Origin: Candidatus Microbacterium stercoravium
GTDB lineage: Bacteria > Actinomycetota > Actinomycetes > Actinomycetales > Microbacteriaceae
Length of the DNA: 41,987 nt
Reading direction: 5' to 3'
Assembly: GCA_019117025.1 (NCBI GenBank)
Contig: DXAM01000082.1
Span: 1 to 41,987 of the forward strand
The position numbers were made by a program, and so were the translations under genes. Positions within the stretch are counted from its first letter, which is position 1, and each line of letters starts with the position of its first letter. Below the pieces are notes generated by a model, which saw only the letters and a program-made list of their open reading frames with translations, had not been told where the DNA came from and searched no databases. Positions 8,696 through 17,409 of the stretch are shown one piece after another.

Positions 8696-9616
8696 TCAGG
8701 CGGCGACGGCCGCGGCGTCACTGCGGTACTCGGTGGCGTCGTCGGTCAGGGCGAGGTAGGCGTCCTCGAGCGAGGCGTTCACGGGGGTCAGCTCGTGCAG
8801 CTCGAGACCCTCGAGAGCGGCGGCGCGCGCGACGAGGTGCGCGGGCAGCCCCGTCACCTCGAGCGCATCGGATCCGGTCTGGGTGACCGTGACGCCGTCG
8901 GCGGCGATCAGGGAGCCGAGCACGGTCGCGTCGGAGACGCGCACCCGCGTGGTGGGCTGCTCCGCACTGCGCAGGAACTCCCGCAGCGGGGCGTCGGCCA
9001 GCACTCGTCCCTTGCCGAGCACGATGATGTGGTCGGCGGTCTGCGCCATCTCGCTCATCAGGTGCGATGAGATGAACACCGTGCGGCCCTCCGCCGCCCG
9101 GGCCTTCGCGAACCCGCGCACCCAGTGCACGCCCTCGGGGTCGAGTCCGTTGACGGGCTCGTCGAAGATGAGCACCTGCGGGTCTCCGAGCATCGTCGCG
9201 GCGATGCCGAGACGCTGGTGCATGCCGAGCGAGAATCCGCCGATGCGGCGTCCGGCGACCGACGAGATGCCGGTGAGGTCCATGACCTCATCGACGCGCC
9301 GCGCGCCGATCCCGTTCGTCGCGGCGAGCATGCGCAGATGGTCCACCGCGCGCCGGCCCGGGTGCGCGGCCTTCGCATCGAGCAGCGCGCCCGCCTGGCT
9401 CATCGGGTCGATGTGCTCGGCGAAGGGGCGTCCGTTGACGGTGGCGGATCCCGCGCTGGGGCGGTCGAGCCCCATGATCATGCGCATCGTGGTCGATTTT
9501 CCTGCGCCGTTCGGGCCGAGGAACCCGGTCACCTGACCGGGCTTGACGACGAACGAGACGTCGTCGACCGCGGTGTGTGCCCCGAAGCGCTTGGTGAGGT
9601 TCTCTGTGGTGATCAT
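8696..9616 (-). CDS. ABC exporter ATP-binding protein (ABC-2/BcrA-like)
   Basis: 306 residues. Walker A GPNGAGKST (about 34-42), signature-like FSLGMHQRL, Walker B VLIFDEPVNGLDPEG and the switch His in ISSHLMSEM are all present, followed by a C-terminal domain of about 90 residues as in drug- or bacitracin-type exporters. The signature serine-glycine pair is SLG instead of SGG, as is usual in this subfamily. A ribosome site AAGGATGG lies before the ATG at 9616; the longer ORF to 9919 runs into the divergent dapF. First gene of the operon ATPase-permease-kinase-regulator; its promoter must lie in 9617-9719, shared with dapF. Confidence 0.93.
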   Translation of the reverse strand: MITTENLTKRFGAHTAVDDVSFVVKPGQVTGFLGPNGAGKSTTMRMIMGLDRPSAGSATVNGRPFAEHIDPMSQAGALLDAKAAHPGRRAVDHLRMLAATNGIGARRVDEVMDLTGISSVAGRRIGGFSLGMHQRLGIAATMLGDPQVLIFDEPVNGLDPEGVHWVRGFAKARAAEGRTVFISSHLMSEMAQTADHIIVLGKGRVLADAPLREFLRSAEQPTTRVRVSDATVLGSLIAADGVTVTQTGSDALEVTGLPAHLVARAAALEGLELHELTPVNASLEDAYLALTDDATEYRSDAAAVAA

Positions 9617-9707
9617 GCTTCCATCCTTCAGCGGCGGTGCTCTCTGCACATCGGAGACCGGGCGGATCCTTTCCCGTGCGGTGTCATACCAGGGGATGAC
9701 GCTCTCG

Positions 9708-9713
9708 TAGACT
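9708..9713 (+). promoter_or_regulatory. Putative -10 box of dapF (leaderless start)
   Basis: TAGACT lies 6 nt before the dapF ATG, so transcription would begin at or within one or two bases of the start codon. No ribosome site is visible before dapF. No convincing -35 is seen 17 nt upstream. Confidence 0.5.
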
Positions 9714-9719
9714 CGAGGC

Positions 9720-10571
9720 ATGCCCGAGATCCCCTTCACAAAAGGCCATGGCACCGGCAATGACTTCGTGATCGTGCCCGACCCCGACGGCGCGCTCGAT
9801 CTGTCCGCCGCGCAGGTCGCCGCGCTGTGCGATCGGCACTTCGGCATCGGCGCCGACGGACTCCTGCGCGTGGTGCGATCGGCGGCGGGCGGTTTCGCAT
9901 CCGACGCCGAGTGGTTCATGGACTACCGCAACGCCGACGGATCGGTCGCCGAGATGTGCGGCAATGGCGTACGGGTGTTCGCGCGATACCTCGCAGACAC
10001 CGGTCTCGCCTCGCTCGACGCGCCGCTCCCGATCGGCACGCGTGCGGGCACGAAGATCGTCACGCGCAGCGACGACGGATTCTGCGTGGACCTCGGCGGC
10101 TGGCGCACCGATGGCGTCGATCCGCTGGTGCGGGCGAAGGGGCTCGATGTCGCGCGCCCCGGAATGAACGTCGACCTGGGCAACCCGCATATCGTGGTGG
10201 CGCTCGCGAGCGACGCCGAGCTCGACGGCCTCGATCTCTCCGTGATCCCCCACATCGATCCGGTTCCCGAGCACGGCGCGAACGTCGAGTTCGTGGTGCC
10301 CGAGGATCCCCTGGTGGCGGGCGGCGTGGGGCGCATCCGCATGCGGGTGTTCGAACGCGGCGTGGGGGAGACGCTCTCCTGCGGCACCGGCACGGTCGCC
10401 GCCGCGCTCGCGGTGCGCAGCTGGGCCGGCGGCGCGCCGAACGCCTGGCGCGTCGAGGTCGCCGGCGGAGTGCTCGGCGTGACCATGTCCGACGCTGATG
10501 CGGACGGCGAGCACGTCGCCCTCTCGGGCCCGGCGACGCTCGTCTACTCGGGAACCGTCACGCTGGCGTAG
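9720..10571 (+). CDS. dapF: Diaminopimelate epimerase
   Basis: 283 residues, the usual length. It interconverts LL- and meso-diaminopimelate, the last step before lysine and a peptidoglycan precursor, in the cytosol. The two catalytic cysteines of the epimerase are visible: C80 in [12 protein letters not shown] and C221 in [14 protein letters not shown]. The opening [12 protein letters not shown] is also family-specific. It is transcribed away from the ABC operon and faces the LysG-like regulator. Placing a lysine-pathway enzyme next to a lysine/arginine export regulator and exporter suggests a small lysine homeostasis locus. Confidence 0.97.
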   Translation: MPEIPFTKGHGTGNDFVIVPDPDGALDLSAAQVAALCDRHFGIGADGLLRVVRSAAGGFASDAEWFMDYRNADGSVAEMCGNGVRVFARYLADTGLASLDAPLPIGTRAGTKIVTRSDDGFCVDLGGWRTDGVDPLVRAKGLDVARPGMNVDLGNPHIVVALASDAELDGLDLSVIPHIDPVPEHGANVEFVVPEDPLVAGGVGRIRMRVFERGVGETLSCGTGTVAAALAVRSWAGGAPNAWRVEVAGGVLGVTMSDADADGEHVALSGPATLVYSGTVTLA

Positions 10572-10610
10572 GCACGGCCGGTTCCGCCGACCAGCGGATT
10601 CCTCGAGACC

Positions 10611-11495
10611 TCACGCACCGAGATCCGCCCGCGCGTGCGCGACGACCGATGCCCGGATCGCGTTCAGCGCCGCGGAGTCGATGCTCCACTGCTGCCAGTA
10701 CAGCGGCTCGGCGAGATCGGGGCCGCCGATGCGCGTGAGCGTGCCGATCTCGAGAGAGGGCTGGGCCTGCGCGGGCGGCAGCATGCCCCATCCCATGCTG
10801 AGGCGCACCGCAGAGGCGTAGTCCTCGGACGCCGGCACATAGTGGCGCGGCGGCGCCTCGGGATCCACACCGAGCGCGCGCAGCCAATCGGACTGCACGT
10901 CATCGGAGCGGTCGAACTCGATCGTCGGGGCACCCGCGAGAGCATCCGGGGTGGTGCCGTGCGGAAACCAGCGCGCGACGAACGCGGGCGTCGCGACGGC
11001 GACGTACTCGGTGGATCCGAGGCTCGTGACGGTGCAGCCGGCGATCGGCCGACGCTGCGAGGTGATCGCCGCGAGAGCCGATCCGGTCTCGAGCAGCTTC
11101 GCCGTGCGGTCCTCGTCTTCGCGCAGCAGCTCGAACGTGACGTCGTGGGCATCGGTCACGGCCGCGAGGGCGGGGAGCAGCCACGTGGCAAGAGAATCGG
11201 CGTTGACGGCGATCGGCACGTGCATGCGCTCCTGCCGTTCGAGCCCGAGCGACACGGATGCCTCGTGCTCGATCGCCGCGTACTGCCGGGCCAGGCGCAC
11301 CACGGTCGCACCGTCGTCCGTGGTGCGGATCGGCCGAGAACGGATGATCAGCACGCGCCCGAGCTGCGACTCGAGGGTGCGCAGCCGCTGGCTCACCGCC
11401 GAGGGCGAGATCCGCAGGATCCGCGCCGCTTGTTCGAACGACCCCTCATCGACGATCGCCGCTACCGTCTCGGCGAGCTCCGGAGAAATCCACAT
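10611..11495 (-). CDS. lysG: LysR-family regulator, LysG/ArgP type
   Basis: 294 residues. The N-terminal winged helix-turn-helix (about 4-62, GSFEQAARILRISPSAVSQRLRTLESQLGRVLIIR) and a LysR substrate-binding domain (about 90-290) match ArgP/LysG/IciA regulators; ArgP-like features include SPSAVSQR and the short MWIS start. In Corynebacterium, LysG senses cytosolic lysine, arginine or histidine and activates lysE. Here the gene is divergent from a LysE-type exporter with only 66 bp between starts, the same arrangement. The symbol is by homology and synteny; an argP name would be equally valid. Confidence 0.88.
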   Translation of the reverse strand: MWISPELAETVAAIVDEGSFEQAARILRISPSAVSQRLRTLESQLGRVLIIRSRPIRTTDDGATVVRLARQYAAIEHEASVSLGLERQERMHVPIAVNADSLATWLLPALAAVTDAHDVTFELLREDEDRTAKLLETGSALAAITSQRRPIAGCTVTSLGSTEYVAVATPAFVARWFPHGTTPDALAGAPTIEFDRSDDVQSDWLRALGVDPEAPPRHYVPASEDYASAVRLSMGWGMLPPAQAQPSLEIGTLTRIGGPDLAEPLYWQQWSIDSAALNAIRASVVAHARADLGA

Positions 11496-11561
11496 AAGCG
11501 CTGCTTCACCATCTTTCGTTCGTCCTCATCTGCTTTTGATTCTTGCACGGGCGCGCACACC
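11496..11561. promoter_or_regulatory. lysG-lysE divergent intergenic region
   Basis: 66 bp between divergent starts must hold both promoters and the LysG operator. It is locally AT-richer (CTTTTGATTCTTGCA) than the surroundings. I cannot fix a T-N11-A operator with certainty. Confidence 0.4.
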
Positions 11562-12272
11562 ATGGGGAGCGTGCTCATCGCGTTCTTCGCCGGCCTCGGG
11601 CTGTGCCTGTCGATCATCGCCGCGCCCGGCGCGCAGAACGTCTTTCTGCTGCGCGAAGGGATCCGCCGCGCCGGCTCCCACCGCCGTCACGCGATCGCGC
11701 TCGCCGCCGTGTGCCTCGCGAGCGACGTAGTGCTCATCGCGGTCGGCGTCGCCGGCTTCGGCATCGTCGTCGAACAGGTGCCGTGGCTGTTCGACGCCGC
11801 ACGATGGGCGGGCGTGGTGTTCCTCGGCGGGTATGGGCTGCTCGCCGCCCTGCGCGCGTACCGCGGCGGGGCGACGATCGACGCCGCGGCGCCGGCGTCA
11901 GCCGAGCCCGTCCCCGTTCCCTCGGGCTCCGCCGGCGCGGGCACGGCGACGATCACGGCCGCGCCCGAGCGGATCCGCACGCGCGCGGCCATGCTGCCGG
12001 CGATCCTCACCTGCCTCGCGATCACGTGGCTGAACCCGCACACCTATCTCGACACCGTGATGCTGCTCGGGTCGATCTCGACGACCTACGGCGAAGCCCG
12101 ATGGGTGTTCGCGGCCGGAGCGATCGCGGGAAGCGCCGTCTGGTTCGCCCTGCTCACGTTCGCCGCGCGGTTCGCGGCGCGCTGGCTGCGCTCACCGCGC
12201 TCGTGGCGCGTGCTCGACATCGGCGTCGCGGTCATGATGCTCGGCCTCGCGACCGCGCTCGCGCTCGCCTGA
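11562..12272 (+). CDS. lysE: LysE/ArgO-type basic amino acid exporter
   Basis: 236 residues, six predicted membrane segments. Family motifs are the N-terminal SIIAAPGAQNVFLLREGIRR (the conserved GP/PGPQN stretch) and AITWLNPHTYLDTVMLLGS in the second half. It exports L-lysine and L-arginine by proton exchange. The loop between segments three and four (about residues 105-143) is expanded with an Ala/Pro/Gly-rich linker, longer than in E. coli ArgO. ATG at 11562 was chosen; GTG at 11571 is an alternative. Divergent from the lysG-like regulator. Confidence 0.9.
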   Translation: MGSVLIAFFAGLGLCLSIIAAPGAQNVFLLREGIRRAGSHRRHAIALAAVCLASDVVLIAVGVAGFGIVVEQVPWLFDAARWAGVVFLGGYGLLAALRAYRGGATIDAAAPASAEPVPVPSGSAGAGTATITAAPERIRTRAAMLPAILTCLAITWLNPHTYLDTVMLLGSISTTYGEARWVFAAGAIAGSAVWFALLTFAARFAARWLRSPRSWRVLDIGVAVMMLGLATALALA

Positions 12273-12285
12273 CGCGTCGTCGGCG

Positions 12286-12921
12286 TCACTGCGTCGCGAT
12301 CGGCCCCGTCGTCGTCGACCGGTGGCGCACCTTCAGAACGCGGAAGCCCTTGGCCATCGCATGGCGGTGCACCGCGAAGTCGTCGGGAAGCGTCTGCTCC
12401 ATCCACCGCTGCAGCGAATCGCTGCCGAGGTTCTTCTGCACGACGAGGAACGCGTCGCTCGCGGTATCGAGCCGGGGGAGCCAGGTCTCGAGCAGTTCGT
12501 GCAGTGCGGGCTTGCCGATGCGGATCGGCGGATTCGAGCGGATCGTGCGGAATCGCACGTCGGGCGGGATCTCGTCGGCCGTCACGGCCCGGATATTGTC
12601 GAGCCCGAGCGACGCGGCGGTGCGGCGCACGAGGTCGAGCGCGCGCTCGTTGACGTCGAGCGCCCAGACGCGCGCGTGCGGCGATTGCAGGGCGAGGGAG
12701 AGCGAGATCGCCCCCCAGCCGCAGCCGATGTCGAGGAAGTCCCCGCCCGGCGGAGCATCGGGAGAGTTCGCCAGAAGAACCTCGGTGCCCTTGTCGAGCC
12801 GATCGGGACTGAACACGCCGCTCGCCGTCGTGGCGGTGATCTCACGGCCAGCGAGGGTCACGCGGAGCGAGCGGAGTTCCTCCGGGCTCGAGGGCTGCGC
12901 ACTGAAATAGTGATCCCCCAT
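12286..12921 (-). CDS. Class I SAM-dependent methyltransferase, RsmC-like
   Basis: 211 residues. The N terminus (DHYFSAQPSSPEELRSL...TTASGVFSPDRLDKGTEVLL) matches the MTS domain family of 16S rRNA G1207 methyltransferases. SAM-binding motif I is DIGCGWGAIS (64-73), the post-I acidic residue sits in VWALDVNERAL, and the catalytic motif is SNPPIRIGK (129-137), the NPP(F/Y) of base N-methyltransferases. It probably methylates rRNA guanine in the small subunit. Another in-frame ATG lies two codons upstream at 12927; neither has a clear ribosome site. The stop lies 13 bp from the end of lysE (convergent). Confidence 0.85.
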   Translation of the reverse strand: MGDHYFSAQPSSPEELRSLRVTLAGREITATTASGVFSPDRLDKGTEVLLANSPDAPPGGDFLDIGCGWGAISLSLALQSPHARVWALDVNERALDLVRRTAASLGLDNIRAVTADEIPPDVRFRTIRSNPPIRIGKPALHELLETWLPRLDTASDAFLVVQKNLGSDSLQRWMEQTLPDDFAVHRHAMAKGFRVLKVRHRSTTTGPIATQ

Positions 12922-12964
12922 GGACATCGACACTACCGGAGGCCCGCGGAGCGTGAGAAGCGGA

Positions 12965-12970
12965 TAAAAT
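12965..12970 (+). promoter_or_regulatory. Putative -10 box of hflX
   Basis: TAAAAT stands out in GC-rich DNA 29 nt before the hflX start, leaving room for a short leader with the AAAGG ribosome site at 12988-12992. No -35 consensus was seen. Confidence 0.5.
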
Positions 12971-12998
12971 TGAGAACGACTACCACGAAAGGCATCAC

Positions 12999-14495
12999 TT
13001 GGCCGAAACGACAGGCACCGACGACGTCGTCGACCGCATCCTCGCTCGCGACGAGTCGCGCAGCACGTCCCGCATCTTCGGCGCTGCGCAGGCGCTGCAG
13101 CCCGAGGCCGCATCGCACCATTCAGACGACGGGCACCAGTGGGATCTCGAAGACCGCCACGCGCTGCGCCGGGTCTCCGGTCTGTCGACCGAGCTCGATG
13201 ACGTCAGCGAGGTCGAGTACCGCCAGGTGCGCATGGAGAACGTCGTGCTCATCGGCGTCTACCCGTCCGGCGCGCAGGCCGACGCCGAGAACTCCCTGCA
13301 GGAGCTCGCGGCGCTCGCCGAGACGGCAGGATCCGTCGTCCTCGACGGCGTGCTCCAGCGCCGGCCCTACCCCGACGCGGCGACCTACGTCGGCCGCGGC
13401 AAGGCCGAGGAGCTGCGCGACCTCGTGGCTTCGGTCGGCGCCGATACGGTCATCGCCGATGCCGAGCTCGCGCCCAGCCAGCGCCGCGCGCTGGAAGACG
13501 TGATCAAGGTCAAGGTCATCGACCGCACGGCCGTGATCCTCGACATCTTCGCTCAGCACGCCAAGACGCGCGAGGGCAAGGCGCAGGTCGAGCTCGCGCA
13601 GCTCGAGTACCTGCTCCCGCGCCTGCGCGGTTGGGGCGAGTCGATGAGCCGGCAGGCCGGCGGCCAGGTGGGCGCGGCCGGAGCGGGAATGGGATCCCGC
13701 GGCCCCGGTGAGACGAAGATCGAGCTGGATCGCCGCCGCATACGCACGCGCATGGCGATCCTGCGCAAGCAGATCCGCGGGTTCGAGCCGGCGCGTGAGG
13801 CCAAGCGCGCCGAGCGGGGGCGCCATGCGGTGCCCTCGGTCGCGATCGCGGGGTACACGAACGCGGGCAAGTCGAGCCTGCTCAACCGCCTGACGCAGGC
13901 GGGCGTGCTCGTCGAGAACGCCCTGTTCGCCACCCTCGACGCGACGGTCCGCCGCACCGAGACAGCTGACGGGCGGGTGTTCACGCTCGCCGACACCGTC
14001 GGATTCGTGCGCAACCTGCCGCACCAGCTCGTGGAGGCGTTCCGCTCGACGCTCGAAGAGGTCGCCCAGGCCGACGTCATCGTGCACGTGGTCGACGGCA
14101 GTCACCCCGATCCCGCGGGGCAGCTGCAGACCGTGCGCGACGTGCTCGGCGAGGTCGGCGCGCGCGACCTGCCGGAAGTCGTCGTCTTCAACAAGATGGA
14201 TCTCGTGGGGGAGTCCGAGCGGCTCGTGCTGGCGGGGCTCGCGCGCGATGCAGTGTTCGTCTCGTCCCGCACGGGCGAGGGCATCGATGAGCTGCGCCGC
14301 GTCGTGGAGGAGGCCCTCCCGGTGCCCGCGGTCGAGATCCGCGCGCTGGTGCCGTACGACCGCGGCGATCTGCTCTCGCAGATCCACGAGACCGGACAGT
14401 TCCTCGCGCAGACGCACGAGGAGACGGGCACCCTGATCCACGCCCGAGTCGCGCCGCGCCTCGCCGCCGATCTGGGGCCGTTCCTCGCCGCTTAG
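12999..14495 (+). CDS. hflX: Ribosome-associated GTPase HflX
   Basis: 498 residues. HflX is a GTPase that binds the 50S subunit and rescues or splits stalled 70S ribosomes under stress. The N-terminal HflX domain contains YVGRGKAEEL, the coiled linker contains SRGPGETKIELDRRRI, and the G domain shows G1 GYTNAGKS (285-292), the G2 region FATLDATVRR, G3 DTVGF (332-336) and G4 NKMD. A C-terminal domain ends at the stop. I accept the TTG at 12999 as start because AAAGG lies 6 nt upstream and the frame continues no earlier usable start. The stop overlaps the convergent peptidase stop by 4 nt, so no terminator fits between them. Confidence 0.95.
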   Translation: MAETTGTDDVVDRILARDESRSTSRIFGAAQALQPEAASHHSDDGHQWDLEDRHALRRVSGLSTELDDVSEVEYRQVRMENVVLIGVYPSGAQADAENSLQELAALAETAGSVVLDGVLQRRPYPDAATYVGRGKAEELRDLVASVGADTVIADAELAPSQRRALEDVIKVKVIDRTAVILDIFAQHAKTREGKAQVELAQLEYLLPRLRGWGESMSRQAGGQVGAAGAGMGSRGPGETKIELDRRRIRTRMAILRKQIRGFEPAREAKRAERGRHAVPSVAIAGYTNAGKSSLLNRLTQAGVLVENALFATLDATVRRTETADGRVFTLADTVGFVRNLPHQLVEAFRSTLEEVAQADVIVHVVDGSHPDPAGQLQTVRDVLGEVGARDLPEVVVFNKMDLVGESERLVLAGLARDAVFVSSRTGEGIDELRRVVEEALPVPAVEIRALVPYDRGDLLSQIHETGQFLAQTHEETGTLIHARVAPRLAADLGPFLAA

Positions 14496-16474
14496 CTGAG
14501 TGCGACGGGTTCGACGCCGGGGGTGTCGAACCCGAGCACCTGTCCGAGGAAGGCGAGCTCGTTCGAGAAGCACGCGATGATCGTCTCCGCGCGCCGGAAG
14601 CCGTGGCTCTCGCCGTCGAACGTGAGGTATGCGTGCGGCACCGCGTTGGCCGCGAGCGCATCGCGCAGAGCCTCTGACTGCGACGGCGGCACCACGGGAT
14701 CCTCGGTGCCCTGCAGGATGAGCAGGGGGGTGCGCAGCTTCTCGGGGTGGGTGAGCGGCGACCGCTCGATGTAGTCGGCCTCCGCCTCGGGCATCGGCCC
14801 GACGAGGCCGTCGAGGTATCGCGCCTCGAAGTCGTGCGTCTCCGCGAGCAGCATGCGCAGGTCGGCGACGCCGTAGCGGCTGATTCCCGCCGAGAACACG
14901 TCTGTGTCGGCGAGCGCGCAGAGCACGGTCCAGCCGCCGGCGGATCCGCCCTTGATCGCGAGCCGCTCCGGGTCGGCGAGGCCCTTCGCGACGAGGCCCT
15001 GCGCAGCCGCGGCGACGTCCTGCACGTCGACGAGCCCCCATGCGCCGTTCAGCCGCTCGCGGTAAGCGCGACCGTACCCGGATGATCCGCCGTAGTTGAC
15101 GTCGAGCACGCCGATGCCGCGGCTGGTGAAGAACGACGAGGCCTGCGACAGGTCACCCGTGACGTGTCCCGTCGGACCGCCGTGCACGAGCACGAGCACG
15201 GGCGGAAGTTCGCCCTCCAGCCCCCGGAGATCCCCGTTCGTCGGCGCGTAGTAGAAGGTGTGCACGGGACCGAGCGGACCCGGGAAGGTCATCGGCTCGG
15301 CCACGGAGTGCACGCCCGACGACAGGTCGACCTCGCCGCCGCGCAGCGGGCGGAGCGACCGCGCCGACACGTCGAGCTCCCACAGGCCGCCCGGGACCTC
15401 GGCGCCCGCGCCCGTGAGCAGAGCGCGCCTGCCGCGCACCGCCTGTACGTGCACATCGCCCGTGAGCGGCGTCTCCAGTTCGGCGACGCTGCCCGAGACC
15501 GGATCGATGAGCACGAGCCTCGAGCGGCCCTCGGTGACCACTGCGATGATGTTCCCGTCATCGAGCGAGCCGTACCAGCGCGCACCGAGGCTCCACAGCG
15601 GGCCGCCGGTGTCGCCGTCGACGGCGTAGATCGGCTCGGGCGCAGCATGCGCGAGACCGTCGTCGAAGCGCACCCGGAAGAGGTTCCATCGCTGCGTCCA
15701 AGTGCGGTCGGCGCGCGCGGCCGTGGTCGGCGGATCCTGCGAGAACAGCAGCTCGTCCTCACCGGTCCACTCGGGCTGCAGCGCCGACACGTTCTCGCCG
15801 TGGCTCGCGCCGCGGCCTCCCGCGAGGCGCGTCCACTCGGTGACGCGCCCGTTCTCGAGGGTGCCGACGCGCAGCTCCGCGGCATCCCACGGCATGTCGG
15901 GGTGGTCCCACGCGATCCACGCGATCCGTCCGTCGCGGGGCGCGGGATAAGCGAGGAAATCGGAGCCGGAGACGACCGAGATGACGGCGCTCGGATCGTG
16001 CGCGCCCGACCCGTCGAGCGGGATCCGGACGATGTCGCGCGCGGGCGTCTCGCGCAGCGCTCCGTGGGTCTCGCGCACGGCCCAGAGCGCGCCGTCGGCC
16101 CACACCAGGTCGCCGTGCGCGTAGTGCGCGTCAGCGGGCGTCAGGGGCGACGGATCCGAATCGGGCTGCGCGAGGTACACGCGCTGGTCCGACTGCTCGA
16201 CGAATGCGAACCTCTCGCCGTCGAGCAGCGTCCATGCGCCGCCGCCGTACTCGTGCACGCGCGAGCGCGCGCTCCACGGTGCGCGGAGCACGGGATCCGA
16301 CCCGGCCGCGCGGAGGATCGCCGTGCGCCCGTTCTCGGAGGGCACCGACTCGGCCCACCACACGTCGTCTCCGACGTAGCGTGCGCGATCGAGGCGCAGC
16401 GAGCCCGCGGGCATGTCTTCGGGGCGGATGGATGATGGCCAGGAGCCGAAGGCGCGACGGTCATTGGTACCCAT
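14492..16474 (-). CDS. S9 family prolyl oligopeptidase-like serine peptidase
   Basis: 660 residues. The N-terminal part (about 20-400) is a predicted seven-bladed beta-propeller, and the C-terminal alpha/beta hydrolase domain (about 420-645) carries the triad S511 in KGGSAGGW, D592 in GTEDPVVPP and H624 in DGESHGF. The oxyanion-side motif VLVHGGPTGH and NYGGSSGYGRAYRERLNG are typical of acylaminoacyl-peptidase-like dipeptidyl peptidases. No signal peptide is seen, so it is probably cytosolic and trims short oligopeptides. The ATG at 16474 is the only reasonable start. Confidence 0.93.
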   Translation of the reverse strand: MGTNDRRAFGSWPSSIRPEDMPAGSLRLDRARYVGDDVWWAESVPSENGRTAILRAAGSDPVLRAPWSARSRVHEYGGGAWTLLDGERFAFVEQSDQRVYLAQPDSDPSPLTPADAHYAHGDLVWADGALWAVRETHGALRETPARDIVRIPLDGSGAHDPSAVISVVSGSDFLAYPAPRDGRIAWIAWDHPDMPWDAAELRVGTLENGRVTEWTRLAGGRGASHGENVSALQPEWTGEDELLFSQDPPTTAARADRTWTQRWNLFRVRFDDGLAHAAPEPIYAVDGDTGGPLWSLGARWYGSLDDGNIIAVVTEGRSRLVLIDPVSGSVAELETPLTGDVHVQAVRGRRALLTGAGAEVPGGLWELDVSARSLRPLRGGEVDLSSGVHSVAEPMTFPGPLGPVHTFYYAPTNGDLRGLEGELPPVLVLVHGGPTGHVTGDLSQASSFFTSRGIGVLDVNYGGSSGYGRAYRERLNGAWGLVDVQDVAAAAQGLVAKGLADPERLAIKGGSAGGWTVLCALADTDVFSAGISRYGVADLRMLLAETHDFEARYLDGLVGPMPEAEADYIERSPLTHPEKLRTPLLILQGTEDPVVPPSQSEALRDALAANAVPHAYLTFDGESHGFRRAETIIACFSNELAFLGQVLGFDTPGVEPVALS

Positions 16475-16526
16475 ACGCCCACGCTAGCCGCACCGTATCG
16501 GTCGTGCGACGTGACCGGCGCGTCGG

Positions 16527-17210
16527 TCAGACGGCGCGCATCACCGCGACGACGCGGCCGAGCACGACCGCCTCGTCGCCGAGGATGGGCTCGAAGGCCG
16601 TGTTGCGGGGGAGCAGCCACACGTGCCCGTCGCGCTTGCGGAAGGTCTTCACCGTGGCCTCACCGTCGAGCATCGCGGCGACGATCTCGCCGTTCTCGGC
16701 GGTGTTCTGCGTGCGAACGACGACCCAGTCGCCATCGCAGATCGCGGCGTCGATCATCGAATCGCCCGACACCTTGAGCATGAACAGCTCGCCGTTGCCG
16801 ACCAGCTGACGGGGCAGCGGGAAGATCTCCTCGACATGCTGCTGCGCCGTGATGGGCGTGCCCGCAGCGATGCGGCCGACGAGCGGGACCATGGCGGCGT
16901 CGCCCACCGACGGGGCGGAGTCCGCCGGGTTCTCGGTCGACGTGCCGGGCAGGTCGACGAGCACCTCCATAGCGCGGGTCTTGCCCGGATCGCGGCGCAG
17001 ATAGCCGCTCAGTTCGAGCTGCCCGAGCTGATGGGTCACGCTCGACAGCGACTTGAGGCCGACGGCATCGCCGATCTCGCGCATGCTCGGCGGATAGCCG
17101 TTGACCTGGATCGAATGCTGGATGACCTCGAGGATCGCGAGCTGCTTCTCGCTCAGGCTCTTGCGGCGGCGCCCCTTCGGGCGGGTCTGCGGGGTGATGT
17201 CGGCGCTCAT
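16527..17210 (-). CDS. lexA: SOS repressor LexA
   Basis: 227 residues. The N-terminal winged helix-turn-helix (about 18-80, [29 protein letters not shown]...SLSSVTHQL) binds SOS boxes. The self-cleavage domain has the scissile Ala-Gly at A116-G117 (GRIAAGTPI), nucleophile S151 (SGDSM) and general base K188 (ATVKTF). RecA-bound single-stranded DNA triggers cleavage and derepression. The linker (about 85-105) is acidic and longer than in E. coli, as in other actinobacteria. It is divergent from a LysM membrane protein, the same arrangement as known lexA/division-inhibitor pairs. Confidence 0.98.
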   Translation of the reverse strand: MSADITPQTRPKGRRRKSLSEKQLAILEVIQHSIQVNGYPPSMREIGDAVGLKSLSSVTHQLGQLELSGYLRRDPGKTRAMEVLVDLPGTSTENPADSAPSVGDAAMVPLVGRIAAGTPITAQQHVEEIFPLPRQLVGNGELFMLKVSGDSMIDAAICDGDWVVVRTQNTAENGEIVAAMLDGEATVKTFRKRDGHVWLLPRNTAFEPILGDEAVVLGRVVAVMRAV

Positions 17211-17409
17211 CCGCTCGCTCCTCTTCGAATGTCAGTGGTTCCTGCTGAGGTGGGACCCATCGAGAGGAACGCTACCGGAAACGGCGCGATCTTCGGGAGA
17301 TTTGTTCGAGTGTGTCGCCGAACACGGCGACGGATCTTCGAATTCAGCCTTGACGGATTCGAACATTCGAAGATAGATTCGGAACATCACTACGAGAGAA
17401 GGGCATCTG
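17211..17409. promoter_or_regulatory. lexA-LysM divergent control region with TTCGAA palindromes
   Basis: 199 bp between divergent starts. TTCGAA occurs at 17225, 17337, 17358 and 17366, unusual in DNA this rich in GC. The pair at 17358-17371 reads TTCGAACATTCGAA and sits between a TTGACG -35 (17350-17355) and a TAGATT -10 (17374-17379, spacer 18) for the LysM gene, where a repressor would block it. The half-site TCGAAC agrees with actinobacterial LexA boxes (TCGAAC-N4-GTTCGA), but the spacer here is shorter than canonical. Another GTTCGA half-site is at 17304-17309. I infer LexA operators; the exact box is uncertain. Confidence 0.6.

Noticed and set aside
14480-14500. A terminator between hflX and the S9 peptidase
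   Set aside because: The two stop codons overlap by 4 nt and no hairpin with a T run is present; transcripts probably run into each other.
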